Part shown: in pieces, positions 32,658 through 41,025 of the stretch | Layout: every line of letters begins with the position of its first letter | Numbering within the stretch: position 1 is the first letter of the stretch | Source: an uncultured Actinomycetes bacterium | GTDB lineage: Bacteria > Actinomycetota > Thermoleophilia > RBG-16-64-13 | NCBI GenBank assembly: GCA_903873715.1 | Contig: CAIQPS010000033.1 | Coordinates: forward strand, 1 to 42,889 | Reading direction: 5' to 3' | Length of the DNA: 42,889 nt | The notes under the pieces: model-generated | What the model was told of the DNA's origin: nothing | Database searches by the model: none | What the model saw: only the letters and a program-made list of their open reading frames with translations | Translations under genes and position numbers: made by a program

Positions 32658-34279
32658 CACTGCACCCCGCCTGCCGTGAGTGGCCTGTGCTCCGCCGACA
32701 CCGGACGCTTGAAGAGCTCCATGCCATCCCCGGCCCTCCTGAGGATCACCCATGCCAGCCACTGGCCGTCGTCGCGCACCGGGAAGTCCTCCCGGTAGTG
32801 GCAGCCGCGAGTCTCGGTCCTGAAAAGGGAGGCGCGCAGGCGCATCTCGGCGTTCAAGACCATGTTGCGGGTCTCGTGGACCAGCCGGAGCTCGTGCTGG
32901 TCGGTGGCGTAGAGCTTGGGCACCAGGTGGTCGCGGAAGAACTCCACGTTGGCCAGAGCCGCACGCAACCGGTCGCCGTGCTTGATATGCAGCACGTAGT
33001 ACGGGAGCACGGTGTTCTGCAGCATCTGGGTGACCCAGCGCGGCCCGAATCCGCCGGAGCGTCTCAGGGGCGCTGTGATGGCTTCAGCCGCACGCTCGAC
33101 ATCCGCCCCCGCCGGGTGGGCCGGGCCGCCGGCCCGCGCCGCATACGCGGCCGCCCCAGCCCCGGCATGGGCCCCGGTGACGGAACACCCGAGCACGGAC
33201 TGGCCTATCGCGGCGTAGGTCGCGCCCGACTGCATCGTCCCCAGGCTGTCCCCGGCCGCATACAATCCCGCGACATTGCAGGAACAATCGGTCCCGGCCG
33301 GCCGGATACCCTCGGCCTTGTGCACCGACATCCCGCCGGCCGCTCCACCCACCATGGGCCACCTGACACCGTCGGGCATCTCAATGAAGAGAGGTCCGTG
33401 CCCGGCATGGACCGCACGATCGAGGTCCAGATCGAGTACGCCCATGGGCGGCAGCGGATGGCCGTCCGAATCGAGGAACCGGCCCCGGGGCGGCCCGCCC
33501 CCTTCGGGATCGCGGCCGTATCTCCCGAACATGACCGAAGCGGCCTGGTCGAGTCTCGCGTGATGCGGGTCGGCGAACTCTTTGCCGGTGATCTCCGCGC
33601 CCACCCGGTAAGCCATGCAGTCGGCATCCGACGTGAGGTTGTCGATGGGCCACCTGCCCGGCCGGAACCCGCCGGCCCCAGCCGCCAGGACCACCGCCTT
33701 GGCGGTGAAGATGTCGACCGCGTCTTCGGCGTCGGCAGGTATCCCGGCCGCGCCCACGACCTGCCCCCCGGAGGTGAGCAACTCCACGATCATAGTGCGG
33801 TCAACGATCGTCGCCCCGTGCTTGAGCACCTGCCTCCGCAGGGTCATCGATGGTGCGCGGGTCTCCATCATGGCCGCCTTGCACGGCCCCACCGGCGGGC
33901 CGTCCCGCTGTGGCTCGACGCCGGCCCTGGCATCGCCGTCCGCCCCGAACCTCACGCCCCACGACAGGAGCTCCAGATAGCGTTCGTAGGATTCACGGAA
34001 ACAGAGTTCCGTCCACACGCGATCGTTGACGCTCTCGCCGATGGAGCTCACCTGCTCCATCCAGGCGTCCAGGTCATCCCCCCACTCGGGGTTGAAGACA
34101 CAGTAGCTGCCGGCGAACGGGGTCTGCCCCGACTTGCCTGCGAAGCCCTTGTCCACGAGGATGACCGAGGCGCCGGTCTGGCGGGCCTTGATGGCCGCCG
34201 TACACCCAGCGAGACCGCCACCGACCACAAGAACGTCGGCCTCGAAAGACCTTCGGACCTGTGACGTTCCCCTGCTCAC
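32657..34279 (-). CDS. FAD-dependent flavoprotein A (fumarate reductase/AprA-like), first gene of operon
   Basis: A 540-residue paralogue of flavoproteins B and D. FAD motifs are DVLVVGGGLAGCTAAIKARQTGA and VAGLYAAGDSLGTMQSGATYAAIGQS. The C-terminal part has HETRNMVLNAEMRLRAS and ETRGCHYREDFPVRDD. The covalent-FAD His is absent (GKSGQTPFAGS). GTG 34279 has GGGAG about 10 bp upstream. It opens the 14-gene operon, and the SDR gene follows with a one-base overlap. It lacks its own adjacent ferredoxin, so it may share ferredoxin 1. Confidence 0.86.
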   Translation of the reverse strand: MSRGTSQVRRSFEADVLVVGGGLAGCTAAIKARQTGASVILVDKGFAGKSGQTPFAGSYCVFNPEWGDDLDAWMEQVSSIGESVNDRVWTELCFRESYERYLELLSWGVRFGADGDARAGVEPQRDGPPVGPCKAAMMETRAPSMTLRRQVLKHGATIVDRTMIVELLTSGGQVVGAAGIPADAEDAVDIFTAKAVVLAAGAGGFRPGRWPIDNLTSDADCMAYRVGAEITGKEFADPHHARLDQAASVMFGRYGRDPEGGGPPRGRFLDSDGHPLPPMGVLDLDLDRAVHAGHGPLFIEMPDGVRWPMVGGAAGGMSVHKAEGIRPAGTDCSCNVAGLYAAGDSLGTMQSGATYAAIGQSVLGCSVTGAHAGAGAAAYAARAGGPAHPAGADVERAAEAITAPLRRSGGFGPRWVTQMLQNTVLPYYVLHIKHGDRLRAALANVEFFRDHLVPKLYATDQHELRLVHETRNMVLNAEMRLRASLFRTETRGCHYREDFPVRDDGQWLAWVILRRAGDGMELFKRPVSAEHRPLTAGGVQ

Positions 34280-34336
34280 GCGCGTACTGCTCCCTTTCCC
34301 TCACTCAGATGGTGACGATTTCCGTTGTTTTGAGGA

Positions 34337-34381
34337 CCGGCCTGCGGACCGGACGAGAGGCCTCTCGGTGCCGCAGGCCGG
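34337..34381. terminator. Large nested hairpin upstream of the flavoprotein operon
   Basis: CCGGCCTGCGG (34337-34347) pairs perfectly with CCGCAGGCCGG (34371-34381). The loop contains a second palindrome, CGAGAGGCCTCTCG (34354-34367). It lies between the ABC operon end and the flavoprotein A start, so it could end readthrough or sit in a leader region. No U-tract. Confidence 0.45.
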
Positions 34382-34407
34382 CAAAAGATCATGCTGCTTT
34401 CTTGGAA

Positions 34408-34436
34408 GCCTGGCGGCGGCGCGGCCGCCGCCAGGC
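34408..34436 (-). terminator. Strong hairpin after the ABC importer operon
   Basis: GCCTGGCGGCGGC (34408-34420) and GCCGCCGCCAGGC (34424-34436) form a perfect 13-bp stem with a 3-nt loop, about 30 bp beyond the solute-binding protein stop. It is the likely 3' end of the ABC operon, although no U-tract follows. Confidence 0.6.
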
Positions 34437-34467
34437 CCTATGGTCGCTTGCTACTCGAGTGCTGCTG

Positions 34468-36237
34468 CTACTTCTCGAGCCAGGCTTCCCTGAACCACGG
34501 GGTGGGAGTGCTGGCGAAGGTCCAGACCATGTTCTTGAACGTCGGACCGGCGACGGAGATGAAGTCCGCCATCGTGGTCGGGACGACGGTCGCGTCCTCG
34601 TAGGCCACTTTCTCCATCTGGCCGAGGACCGGATAGGTCGCCGCGATGTTGTCCAGTTGCTGCGCCTGGTCCATGAGGGTGTAGAACTGATCCGGGAACT
34701 TGGCGGCCGGGAAGTAGATGGTGCCCTTGCCGAACATCTCCACTGCGCCCTGGAGCGGGTTGCTGCCGCCGCCGCGCTCGCCGTTGAAGATCAGGTCGTT
34801 GCCTGCCGGCGGCTTGACGCTGATAGGAGCGAAGGCCGGTGCCGGCATCGCGTTGATCTTGGCGTTGATGCCCACCGCCGCCAGGTTGGCCTGGATGGCC
34901 GTGGCCAGAGCCGGGTCACCCTCGGTGGAGTTGAAGCTGATGGTCAGGTCCACGCTGGAGATGCCGGCTTCCTTCATGAGGGACTTGGCCTTCTCCGGGT
35001 CGTACTTGCGCGGCGTGGTGCCCGCGTCGACCACTTTGTCAACGCTGTGGATGATGTGGTAGACGGCCGGGGTCATGCCGAGGCCCACCGACTTGGCGAT
35101 GCCCTCCTTGTCGATGGCGTACTCGAGGGCCTGCCGCATCTGCGGCTTGCTCCACACCGAGGCCGAATCGGTCATGTTCATGGTGATCATCTGCACCGGG
35201 CCACCGAAGTGGGTGAGCGTGAACTTGGAGTCGGTCGCCAGCTGCTGGGCGCCGGTCATGGCGATGTGGTCGGCACCATCCACCTGACCGGACTGCACGG
35301 CCATGGTCATGGTCGTGGGATCCTGGAACACCTGGAGCTCGATGCCGTCGAGGTAGGGCAGCTGGTTGCCGGCCGCGTCCTTGCCCCAGTAATCCGCGAA
35401 CTTCTCGAACACCAGCGACTGGTTGGGCGTGTAGGACTTGACCTTGAACGGGCCGGTGCCCACCGGGTTGGTGTTCATCTTGTCTTCGCCCATCGACTTG
35501 TATGCGTCGGGAGAGAAGACGGCCCACGACTTGCGGGAGATGAACGGCAGGATCTGGTTGCTCCACGCGCTGGCGGTCACCTTGATGGTGTAGTCGTCAA
35601 CCACGTCGATGGACTTCACCCAGGCAAAGTCCGGCGGCGGGCCGACGGGTCCGGGAGGACCACCGGCGGGCGGGCCACCGGCAGCGGTGGTCGGCGGGGC
35701 GGCGGCGGTTGTGGTGGTCTCAGCGGAAGCCGGAGCGGGCATCATCATGTCCCAGCAGAACTTGCAGGCCGCGGCGTTGAACGCGGTGCCGTCATGGAAC
35801 TTGACACCCTGGCGCAGTTTGAAGGTGTAGGCGGTCTTGTCGGCCGACAGCTCCCAGCTTTCGGCCAATTGCGGGACATATTCGTCCGCTTTGTCGGTCG
35901 GGGCGAACAGCCCTTCCAGGGCGATCCCCTCGAACCACTGGTCGGGGCCGATGACGTTCTTCGGCACACCGAACTTGGCCGGTGTGGACATGACGGCGAT
36001 CTTGGCGACGCCGCCCATCACCGGTTTGCCGGCCGCAGTGGTGGCGGTGCCGCCGGCAGTGGTGGCAGTGCCGCCCGCCGTGGTCGCGGTGCCCGCCGCA
36101 GTGGTGGTCGTGGCCTCATCGCCGCCGCAGGCGGCCATCAGGCCGCCGAGCGCGCCGGTGCCGGCGATGGCCGCCCCGGCGAGACCCGCGAGTTTGAAGA
36201 ACTCGCGCCGGCTGTACTGTTTGCTGCTCTCTTCCAT
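34468..36237 (-). CDS. ABC importer solute-binding lipoprotein (SBP_bac_5, Tat-type leader)
   Basis: A 589-residue binding protein of the oligopeptide/dipeptide class (family 5). The leader contains a twin-arginine motif (SRREFFK) and a lipobox (LMAAC-G), so it is probably exported folded by Tat and anchored by lipid. A Thr/Ala/Gly repeat linker follows. The family core is visible: ESWELSADKTAYTFKLRQGVKFHDGTAF, PVGTGPFKV and ALEYAIDKEGIAKSV. A Thr/Pro/Gly-rich insert (about residues 165-200, PAPASAETTTTAAAPP onward) interrupts the core. ATG 36237 follows AGGAGGG. It is the last gene of the importer operon. Family 5 proteins bind peptides, opines, sugars and other ligands, so the substrate cannot be read from sequence. 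Confidence 0.9.
   Translation of the reverse strand: MEESSKQYSRREFFKLAGLAGAAIAGTGALGGLMAACGGDEATTTTAAGTATTAGGTATTAGGTATTAAGKPVMGGVAKIAVMSTPAKFGVPKNVIGPDQWFEGIALEGLFAPTDKADEYVPQLAESWELSADKTAYTFKLRQGVKFHDGTAFNAAACKFCWDMMMPAPASAETTTTAAAPPTTAAGGPPAGGPPGPVGPPPDFAWVKSIDVVDDYTIKVTASAWSNQILPFISRKSWAVFSPDAYKSMGEDKMNTNPVGTGPFKVKSYTPNQSLVFEKFADYWGKDAAGNQLPYLDGIELQVFQDPTTMTMAVQSGQVDGADHIAMTGAQQLATDSKFTLTHFGGPVQMITMNMTDSASVWSKPQMRQALEYAIDKEGIAKSVGLGMTPAVYHIIHSVDKVVDAGTTPRKYDPEKAKSLMKEAGISSVDLTISFNSTEGDPALATAIQANLAAVGINAKINAMPAPAFAPISVKPPAGNDLIFNGERGGGSNPLQGAVEMFGKGTIYFPAAKFPDQFYTLMDQAQQLDNIAATYPVLGQMEKVAYEDATVVPTTMADFISVAGPTFKNMVWTFASTPTPWFREAWLEK
36035..36118. repeat. 21-bp tandem repeat, about four copies, in SBP linker
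   Basis: Four adjacent 21-bp units at 36035, 36056, 36077 and 36098 begin with GCAGTGGTGG or a close variant and become less similar towards the right. They encode the seven-residue repeat GTATTAG in the linker between lipobox and binding domain. Length variation between strains would be expected. Confidence 0.75.
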
Positions 36238-36295
36238 GCTCCCTCCTAGTAACGGGCCCTTTTCCCGTCGGTGTCGGCGAACGCCTCCACCGTCA

Positions 36296-37291
36296 TCAGG
36301 CAAGCAGACACGACACGTAATGCCCGTCCGCCACCTCGCGGAGCTCGGGCACCTGGGTCTTGCAGGCGGCGGTGCAGTACGGGCACCGCGGGTGGAACGT
36401 GCAACCAGTGGGCGGATTGAGCGGGCTGGGGATCTCGCCCTCGAGGATCGCGTGCTCCCGCGCCTCCTCCACGAACGGGTCGGGGATCGGCACGGCGGCG
36501 AGGAGCGCCTGGGTGTACGGGTGCTTCGGCGCCACGTAGAGTTGGGCCGACTCGGTCAACTCCACGATGCGGCCCAGGTACATCACCGCCACGCGGTCGC
36601 TCACATGCCGCACCACCGAGAGGTCGTGCGCGATGAAGATGTAGGCCAGACCGCCCAGCCCCTCCTGCAGGTCCGAGAGGAGGTTCATGATCTGGGCCTG
36701 CATGGACACGTCCAACGCCGACACCGGTTCGTCGCAGATGATGAGCGAGGGATCGCAGGCGAGCGCCCGAGCGATGCCGATGCGCTGCCGCTGCCCGCCC
36801 GAGAACTCGTGGGGCACCCGGTCGATCATGCTCGGGTCGAGCCCGACAAGTCGGAACAGTTGCTCCACCCGCTCGCTGTATTCCTTCCGGCCCTTCACCA
36901 GGTGGTGGATGCGCAGCGGGGCGCCCACGATGTTGCCGGCGCTCTTGCGCGGGTCGAGCGACCCGCTGGGATCCTGGAAGATCAGGCTCATCCGCCTGCG
37001 GACCGGGCGCAGTTCCCGCTCGTTCAGGGTCGATATGTCCTTGCCCTCGAACCAGACCGACCCGGAGGTGGGCTTGTACAGCCGGATCACGGTGCGGCCG
37101 ATGGTGGTCTTGCCGCAGCCGGACTCGCCCACCAATCCAAGGGTCTCGCCCCGCTTGACGGTGAGGTTGACCCCGTCGACAGCCTTGACGATGCCCATCT
37201 TGCGCTGCCAGATGCCGCGGCGCACCGGGAAGTGCACGGCGAGGTCGGTAAGGCGCAGGATCTCCTGCTGATCTGCGGGTTGACGGCTCAC
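36296..37291 (-). CDS. ABC importer ATPase, OppF/DppF type
   Basis: A 331-residue ABC ATPase. Walker A is [11 protein letters not shown], the signature is [15 protein letters not shown] and Walker B is [12 protein letters not shown]. The C-terminal oligopeptide-HPY extension contains [16 protein letters not shown] and ends in CLLA. GTG 37291 overlaps the OppD-type stop (GTGA). Longer in-frame sequence upstream is a shadow of the OppD-type gene. It works as a heterodimer with the OppD-type ATPase to power import. Confidence 0.93.
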   Translation of the reverse strand: MSRQPADQQEILRLTDLAVHFPVRRGIWQRKMGIVKAVDGVNLTVKRGETLGLVGESGCGKTTIGRTVIRLYKPTSGSVWFEGKDISTLNERELRPVRRRMSLIFQDPSGSLDPRKSAGNIVGAPLRIHHLVKGRKEYSERVEQLFRLVGLDPSMIDRVPHEFSGGQRQRIGIARALACDPSLIICDEPVSALDVSMQAQIMNLLSDLQEGLGGLAYIFIAHDLSVVRHVSDRVAVMYLGRIVELTESAQLYVAPKHPYTQALLAAVPIPDPFVEEAREHAILEGEIPSPLNPPTGCTFHPRCPYCTAACKTQVPELREVADGHYVSCLLA

Positions 37292-38343
37292 GACCGGCGT
37301 TCCTCCACGTTCACATAGCAGCGGGCGCAGTGGCCTTCGCCCACGCAGGTGAGCTCCGGCCAGGGCTCGGTCCTGCACTGCTCCACGGCGTACGGGCAGC
37401 GGGGCAGGAAAGCGCAGGTGCCGGGCATGTCTATGAGGTTCGGCGGCATACCCTCGATGGGGATGAGCCGGCTTCCCTGGACCTCGTCCAGTCGGGGCAC
37501 CGACTTCAGCAGACCGAGGGTGTACGGATGGCGCGGGTTGCCGAAGATATCCTTGGTGGACCCCGATTCCACAACGCGCCCCGCGTACATCACGTATATG
37601 CGCTCCACGTACCGCGCGACGACACCCAGGTTGTGGGTGACGATGACGAGCGAGGCGTGCATCTCCCGCACCAGGTTCTTCATGAGCTCGAGCATCTGCG
37701 CCTGGGTGGTCACGTCCAGAGCGGTGGTCGGCTCGTCGGCGATGAGGATACGCGGGCTGCAGGACAGCCCCATGGCGATCATCACCCGCTGGCACATGCC
37801 GCCCGAGAACTGGTGCGGATAGTCGTTCACCCGCTTCTCGGCGGCCGGGATGCCCACCATCTTGAGCAGGTCTATGGCCACCTGCTTGTCGGTCTGACCC
37901 TTGAGGCCGCAGTGCAGCTCGTAGGCCTCCACCAGCTGGTCCCCGATGGTGAGCACCGGGTTGAGCGAGTTGATGGGCTCCTGGAAGATCATGGCGATCT
38001 GCCCGCCGCGCACCTTGCGCATCTCCGGGCCGTTCTTCTTGAACTTGAGCAGGTCCTGGCCCTCGAAGACGACTTCGCCGCCGGCGATGCGGCCGGGCGG
38101 GCTCTGGAGAAGCTGCATAACGGCGAGTTGGGTGGCGGACTTGCCGCAACCGGATTCGCCCACCACCGCGACGATCTCGTCCTCGTAGAGCTCGTAGGAC
38201 ACGCCGTCCACGGCGTTCACGGTGCCGAGCGGGGTCTTGAACTGCACCCGCAGGTCGCGGACCTCGAGGATGGGCGTCCGTGAGGCGGGCGCGGCGGCCG
38301 GCGCAGCCGCGCCGCTCATCGTACCGGTCGTCGCTTCGCTCAC
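37288..38343 (-). CDS. ABC importer ATPase, OppD/DppD type
   Basis: A 351-residue ABC ATPase. Walker A is [11 protein letters not shown], the signature is [15 protein letters not shown] (Cys replaces the usual Arg) and Walker B is [12 protein letters not shown], followed by VTHNLG. The C-terminal HPY extension carries several cysteines ([25 protein letters not shown]), which in DppD-type ATPases can bind an [4Fe-4S] cluster. GTG 38343 overlaps the upstream permease stop; the first 17 residues are Ala-rich and poorly conserved. Confidence 0.92.
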   Translation of the reverse strand: MSEATTGTMSGAAAPAAAPASRTPILEVRDLRVQFKTPLGTVNAVDGVSYELYEDEIVAVVGESGCGKSATQLAVMQLLQSPPGRIAGGEVVFEGQDLLKFKKNGPEMRKVRGGQIAMIFQEPINSLNPVLTIGDQLVEAYELHCGLKGQTDKQVAIDLLKMVGIPAAEKRVNDYPHQFSGGMCQRVMIAMGLSCSPRILIADEPTTALDVTTQAQMLELMKNLVREMHASLVIVTHNLGVVARYVERIYVMYAGRVVESGSTKDIFGNPRHPYTLGLLKSVPRLDEVQGSRLIPIEGMPPNLIDMPGTCAFLPRCPYAVEQCRTEPWPELTCVGEGHCARCYVNVEERRS

Positions 38344-39236
38344 GACGTCCCCCTGAGCCGCGGGTCGAGCACGTCCCGGAGGCCGTCGCCGACCATGTTG
38401 AAGGCGAACACCACCAGCATCACGGCGACACCGGGGACGATCGACAGCAAGGGGTACTGCACCAGGTATGGGAAGCCCAGGGAGACCATGGCCCCCCAGG
38501 CCGCCGTCGGCGCCTGGATGCCGATGCCCAGGTAGCTCAGGCCCGCTTCGCCGAGGATGGCAGCGCCGATCTGCATGGTGCCGAACACCAGCACGGCCGG
38601 GTAGGCGTTGGGCATGACGGTGCCCACCATGGTGCGCCACTTGGGCGCTCCCATGCTGCGCTGCGCGGAGACGAAGTCCCTCTCCTTGATGGTGATGGTC
38701 TGCGCCGCCATGAGGCGGGCGAACGGCGGGATCATGCTCACCGAGATGGCGATCACCACGTTCTTGAGGCCGCCGCCCAGGACGGCGGCGAGGGTCAGCG
38801 CGAGGAGCAGCATGGGTATCGACATGAGCATGTCGACTATCCGCATGATCACCGCCTGGACGATGCCGCCCAGGAAGCCGGCCACGGTCCCCAGGATGCC
38901 CCCGAGGATGACGGCGGCGGCCACTGCGGCCAGACCTACGATGAGCGAGGTGCGGGCCCCGTAGATGAGCCGGCTGAGCGTGTCGCGCCCCAGGTTGTCC
39001 GTACCGAGCAGATGCTGCGCCGATGGCTTGGCCAGCGAGTTCTGCATGTCCACCGCGTTCGGGTCGTAGGGGGCGAGCAACGGGGCGAAGATGGCCATGA
39101 GGATCATCAGCGTGATGACCACCGCACCGAACATGAACAGGCCTTTGCGCAGCAGCAGATGGACTGCCACCTGGCGGGTGCTCATGTGCTGGGGTGCGGC
39201 CACCACCAGCGGGTCTCTCTGCGCGGCGAACCTCAT
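38340..39236 (-). CDS. ABC importer permease, OppC/DppC type
   Basis: A 298-residue inner-membrane permease with about six helices and an N-terminal OppC segment ending in [23 protein letters not shown]. The coupling loop that contacts the ATPases is [21 protein letters not shown]. Its start overlaps the stop of the OppB-type gene by four bases (ATGA). It forms the translocation channel with the OppB-type subunit. Confidence 0.93.
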   Translation of the reverse strand: MRFAAQRDPLVVAAPQHMSTRQVAVHLLLRKGLFMFGAVVITLMILMAIFAPLLAPYDPNAVDMQNSLAKPSAQHLLGTDNLGRDTLSRLIYGARTSLIVGLAAVAAAVILGGILGTVAGFLGGIVQAVIMRIVDMLMSIPMLLLALTLAAVLGGGLKNVVIAISVSMIPPFARLMAAQTITIKERDFVSAQRSMGAPKWRTMVGTVMPNAYPAVLVFGTMQIGAAILGEAGLSYLGIGIQAPTAAWGAMVSLGFPYLVQYPLLSIVPGVAVMLVVFAFNMVGDGLRDVLDPRLRGTS

Positions 39237-40189
39237 GAGACCCTCACTCTCGGGTCGAGGTAGCCGTAGGAGATGTCGACGATGAGGTTGCAGAACACCA
39301 CGATGACGGCCACGACGAGCACCACTCCCTGCACGACCGCGTAGTCCTTGGTGAACAACCCGAGGGTGGCCAGCTTGCCCATCCCCATGTAGTTGAAGAC
39401 GTTCTCGACGAGGACGGCGCCGCCGATGACCATGGGGATGGCCATCCCGGACAGGGTCACCACCGGAAGGATGCCGTTCTTGATGATGTGCTTGGAGACC
39501 ACCACCCGCTCACGCAGGCCCTTGGCCCACGCGGTGCGGATGTAGTCCTGATGGATGACGTCGAGCATCGCCGATCGGGTCTGCCGGGTGACGCCGGCCA
39601 GGGGGCCGAGGGCCAGGCAGAACGCGGGCATGACCAGTTGCTTCAGGCTCGTGCCGAAGTCCTCGAAGGGCGACGTGTATCCGCCGACGGGCAGCCAGTG
39701 GAGCTTGAGCGAGAAGACGTAGATGAGGATGATCCCCAGCCAGAACACGGGGACCGTCATCCCCAGGTTCGCCAACGCGGTGATGACGTTGTCGAGCCAT
39801 CTCCCTCGTCGGACAGCACAGATGATGCCCATGGGTATGCCGATGATGTGGGCGAAGATGAACGCCACCAGGCCGATATAGATCGTCCGCGGGAGCGCCT
39901 GGCCCAGCTCTGATGAGACGCTGGTGCCCCGGATGATGGACTTGCCGAAATCGCCCGTGACAGCGTTCCCCAGCCAATCGGCGTACTGGACGATCACCGG
40001 GCGGTCGAGCCCGTACTGGTGCCTCAACTGGTCGATCTCGGCCTGGGTGTGCTGCTTGTACGTGTCCGAGGTGATGTACATGAGGATGGGGTCGCCCGGC
40101 AGCCAGTGCATGACGCCGAACACCAGGAACGAGGAGAGGATCACGACCGCGATGGCCTGCAGGATCCTCTTGGTGAGGTAGATGAACAC
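39233..40189 (-). CDS. ABC importer permease, OppB/DppB type, first gene of operon
   Basis: A 318-residue permease with about six helices, the family N-terminus (LTKRILQAIAVVILSSFLVFGVMHWLPGDP) and the coupling loop TAWAKGLRERVVVSKHIIKNGILP. GTG 40189 follows GGGGGAG at a good distance. It opens the five-gene importer operon. The duplicated GATACAGCTGTG operator ends only 17 bp upstream of the start codon. Confidence 0.93.
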   Translation of the reverse strand: MFIYLTKRILQAIAVVILSSFLVFGVMHWLPGDPILMYITSDTYKQHTQAEIDQLRHQYGLDRPVIVQYADWLGNAVTGDFGKSIIRGTSVSSELGQALPRTIYIGLVAFIFAHIIGIPMGIICAVRRGRWLDNVITALANLGMTVPVFWLGIILIYVFSLKLHWLPVGGYTSPFEDFGTSLKQLVMPAFCLALGPLAGVTRQTRSAMLDVIHQDYIRTAWAKGLRERVVVSKHIIKNGILPVVTLSGMAIPMVIGGAVLVENVFNYMGMGKLATLGLFTKDYAVVQGVVLVVAVIVVFCNLIVDISYGYLDPRVRVS

Positions 40190-40206
40190 CAGCGGTTCTC
40201 CCCCTT

Positions 40207-40241
40207 CACAGCTGTATCGTCTAGTGACACAGCTGTATCAA
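40207..40241 (-). promoter_or_regulatory. ABC operon promoter with duplicated 12-bp operator
   Basis: On the minus strand GATACAGCTGTG occurs twice without mismatch (40239-40228 and 40218-40207), 21 bp apart or two helical turns. Each contains the palindrome ACAGCTGT. TTGATA (40241-40236) and GATACA (40218-40213) are 17 bp apart and can serve as -35/-10, so a bound regulator would cover the promoter. The element resembles the one next to the iclR gene at 11657-11689. Confidence 0.7.
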
Positions 40242-40318
40242 ATCTGTTGCCAATGTCCCACTTCCCGACAGGTTTGTCAATAGGGAAACGCGGCCAGGAT
40301 GTTTGCCTTGCCGCCTTC

Positions 40319-40336
40319 GGGCGCCGTGCGGCGCCC
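40319..40336. terminator. Hairpin between the membrane protein gene and the ABC operon
   Basis: GGGCGCCG (40319-40326), TG, CGGCGCCC (40329-40336). The self-complementary sequence can fold as a 7-8 bp stem. It is 44 bp past the stop of the minus-strand membrane protein gene and upstream of the ABC promoter. No U-tract. Confidence 0.5.
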
Positions 40337-40379
40337 GGGCCCATGCAGACCGTCTACGTCGTGGAACGGGACGGACCCG

Positions 40380-40931
40380 TTAGCGCTTGGGCACCAACCT
40401 CGATGCCAGGATAGCCACCCCGATGGCGATGATGACTATGGGGCCGATGAACTCCCAGCGCCCGAACCAGAGGCCGAAGCCTGCCCCCACTCCGACCGCC
40501 CCCCAGACGAAGCCGCCCATGACGGGCCGCCTGAACCGAGGGATGGCGAGCCGCAGGAGCGACTCCAGGATGATCAGACCCCCAGCCCCCCAGAGGAAGG
40601 TGGCCCACTGCTGGGAGTCCCGCGCCTCGGTGCCCTCGGCGCCGAACACGCCGGCATTGGCGAGAAGCAGCGTCACCCCGAGCCAGATGACGAGCATGGC
40701 GAAGGTGACGAAGCCCAGGGGGTTGCGGTGGTACTTCTCGTCCATCCCGCGGCCCTTCTCCTGCTGCTTCTCCTGTTCCTTCTCGTTCTGTTTCTCGTCA
40801 TGCCGGGGGTTGCGAGGAGCCCCGTGGCCCGGCGGCGGGTACTGACCCTGGGGTGGGTACGGCGGCGGATACTGGCCTTGCGGTTGGCCTTGCTGCTGGT
40901 ACGGATCCTGCGGGCCTTGGTCCGTGACCAT
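40380..40931 (-). CDS. Pro/Gln-rich membrane protein of unknown function
   Basis: A 183-residue protein. The first 40 residues are rich in Pro, Gln, Gly and Tyr (repeated QGQYPPP), followed by a charged Glu/Lys/Gln stretch (EKQNEKEQEKQQEKG) that may form a short coiled coil. About four hydrophobic helices follow (FVTFAMLVIWLGVTLLLA, ATFLWGAGGLIILESLL, FVWGAVGVGAGFGLWFG, GPIVIIAIGVAILAS), similar in layout to LiaI/LiaF-type helices. The start ATG 40931 has AGGAGGGG upstream. It appears monocistronic. I cannot assign a function. Confidence 0.75.
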   Translation of the reverse strand: MVTDQGPQDPYQQQGQPQGQYPPPYPPQGQYPPPGHGAPRNPRHDEKQNEKEQEKQQEKGRGMDEKYHRNPLGFVTFAMLVIWLGVTLLLANAGVFGAEGTEARDSQQWATFLWGAGGLIILESLLRLAIPRFRRPVMGGFVWGAVGVGAGFGLWFGRWEFIGPIVIIAIGVAILASRLVPKR

Positions 40932-41025
40932 GTTCCCCTCCTAGAGAGAAGAGACGTGCGCCTGTTTAGATTCTACTCAGAAACAGACTCTATGCACGGC
41001 GGCGCGGAGGGCCGGCGGCAGCGGG

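Noticed and set aside
18192-34279. Reading the flavoproteins as a respiratory succinate dehydrogenase or fumarate reductase
   Set aside because: There is no membrane anchor subunit, no SdhB-type iron-sulfur protein and no covalent-FAD histidine; the partners are small two-cluster ferredoxins.
34261-36249. Long plus-strand open frame opposite the solute-binding protein
   Set aside because: It mirrors the binding-protein codon pattern, has no ribosome binding site and no recognisable domain.
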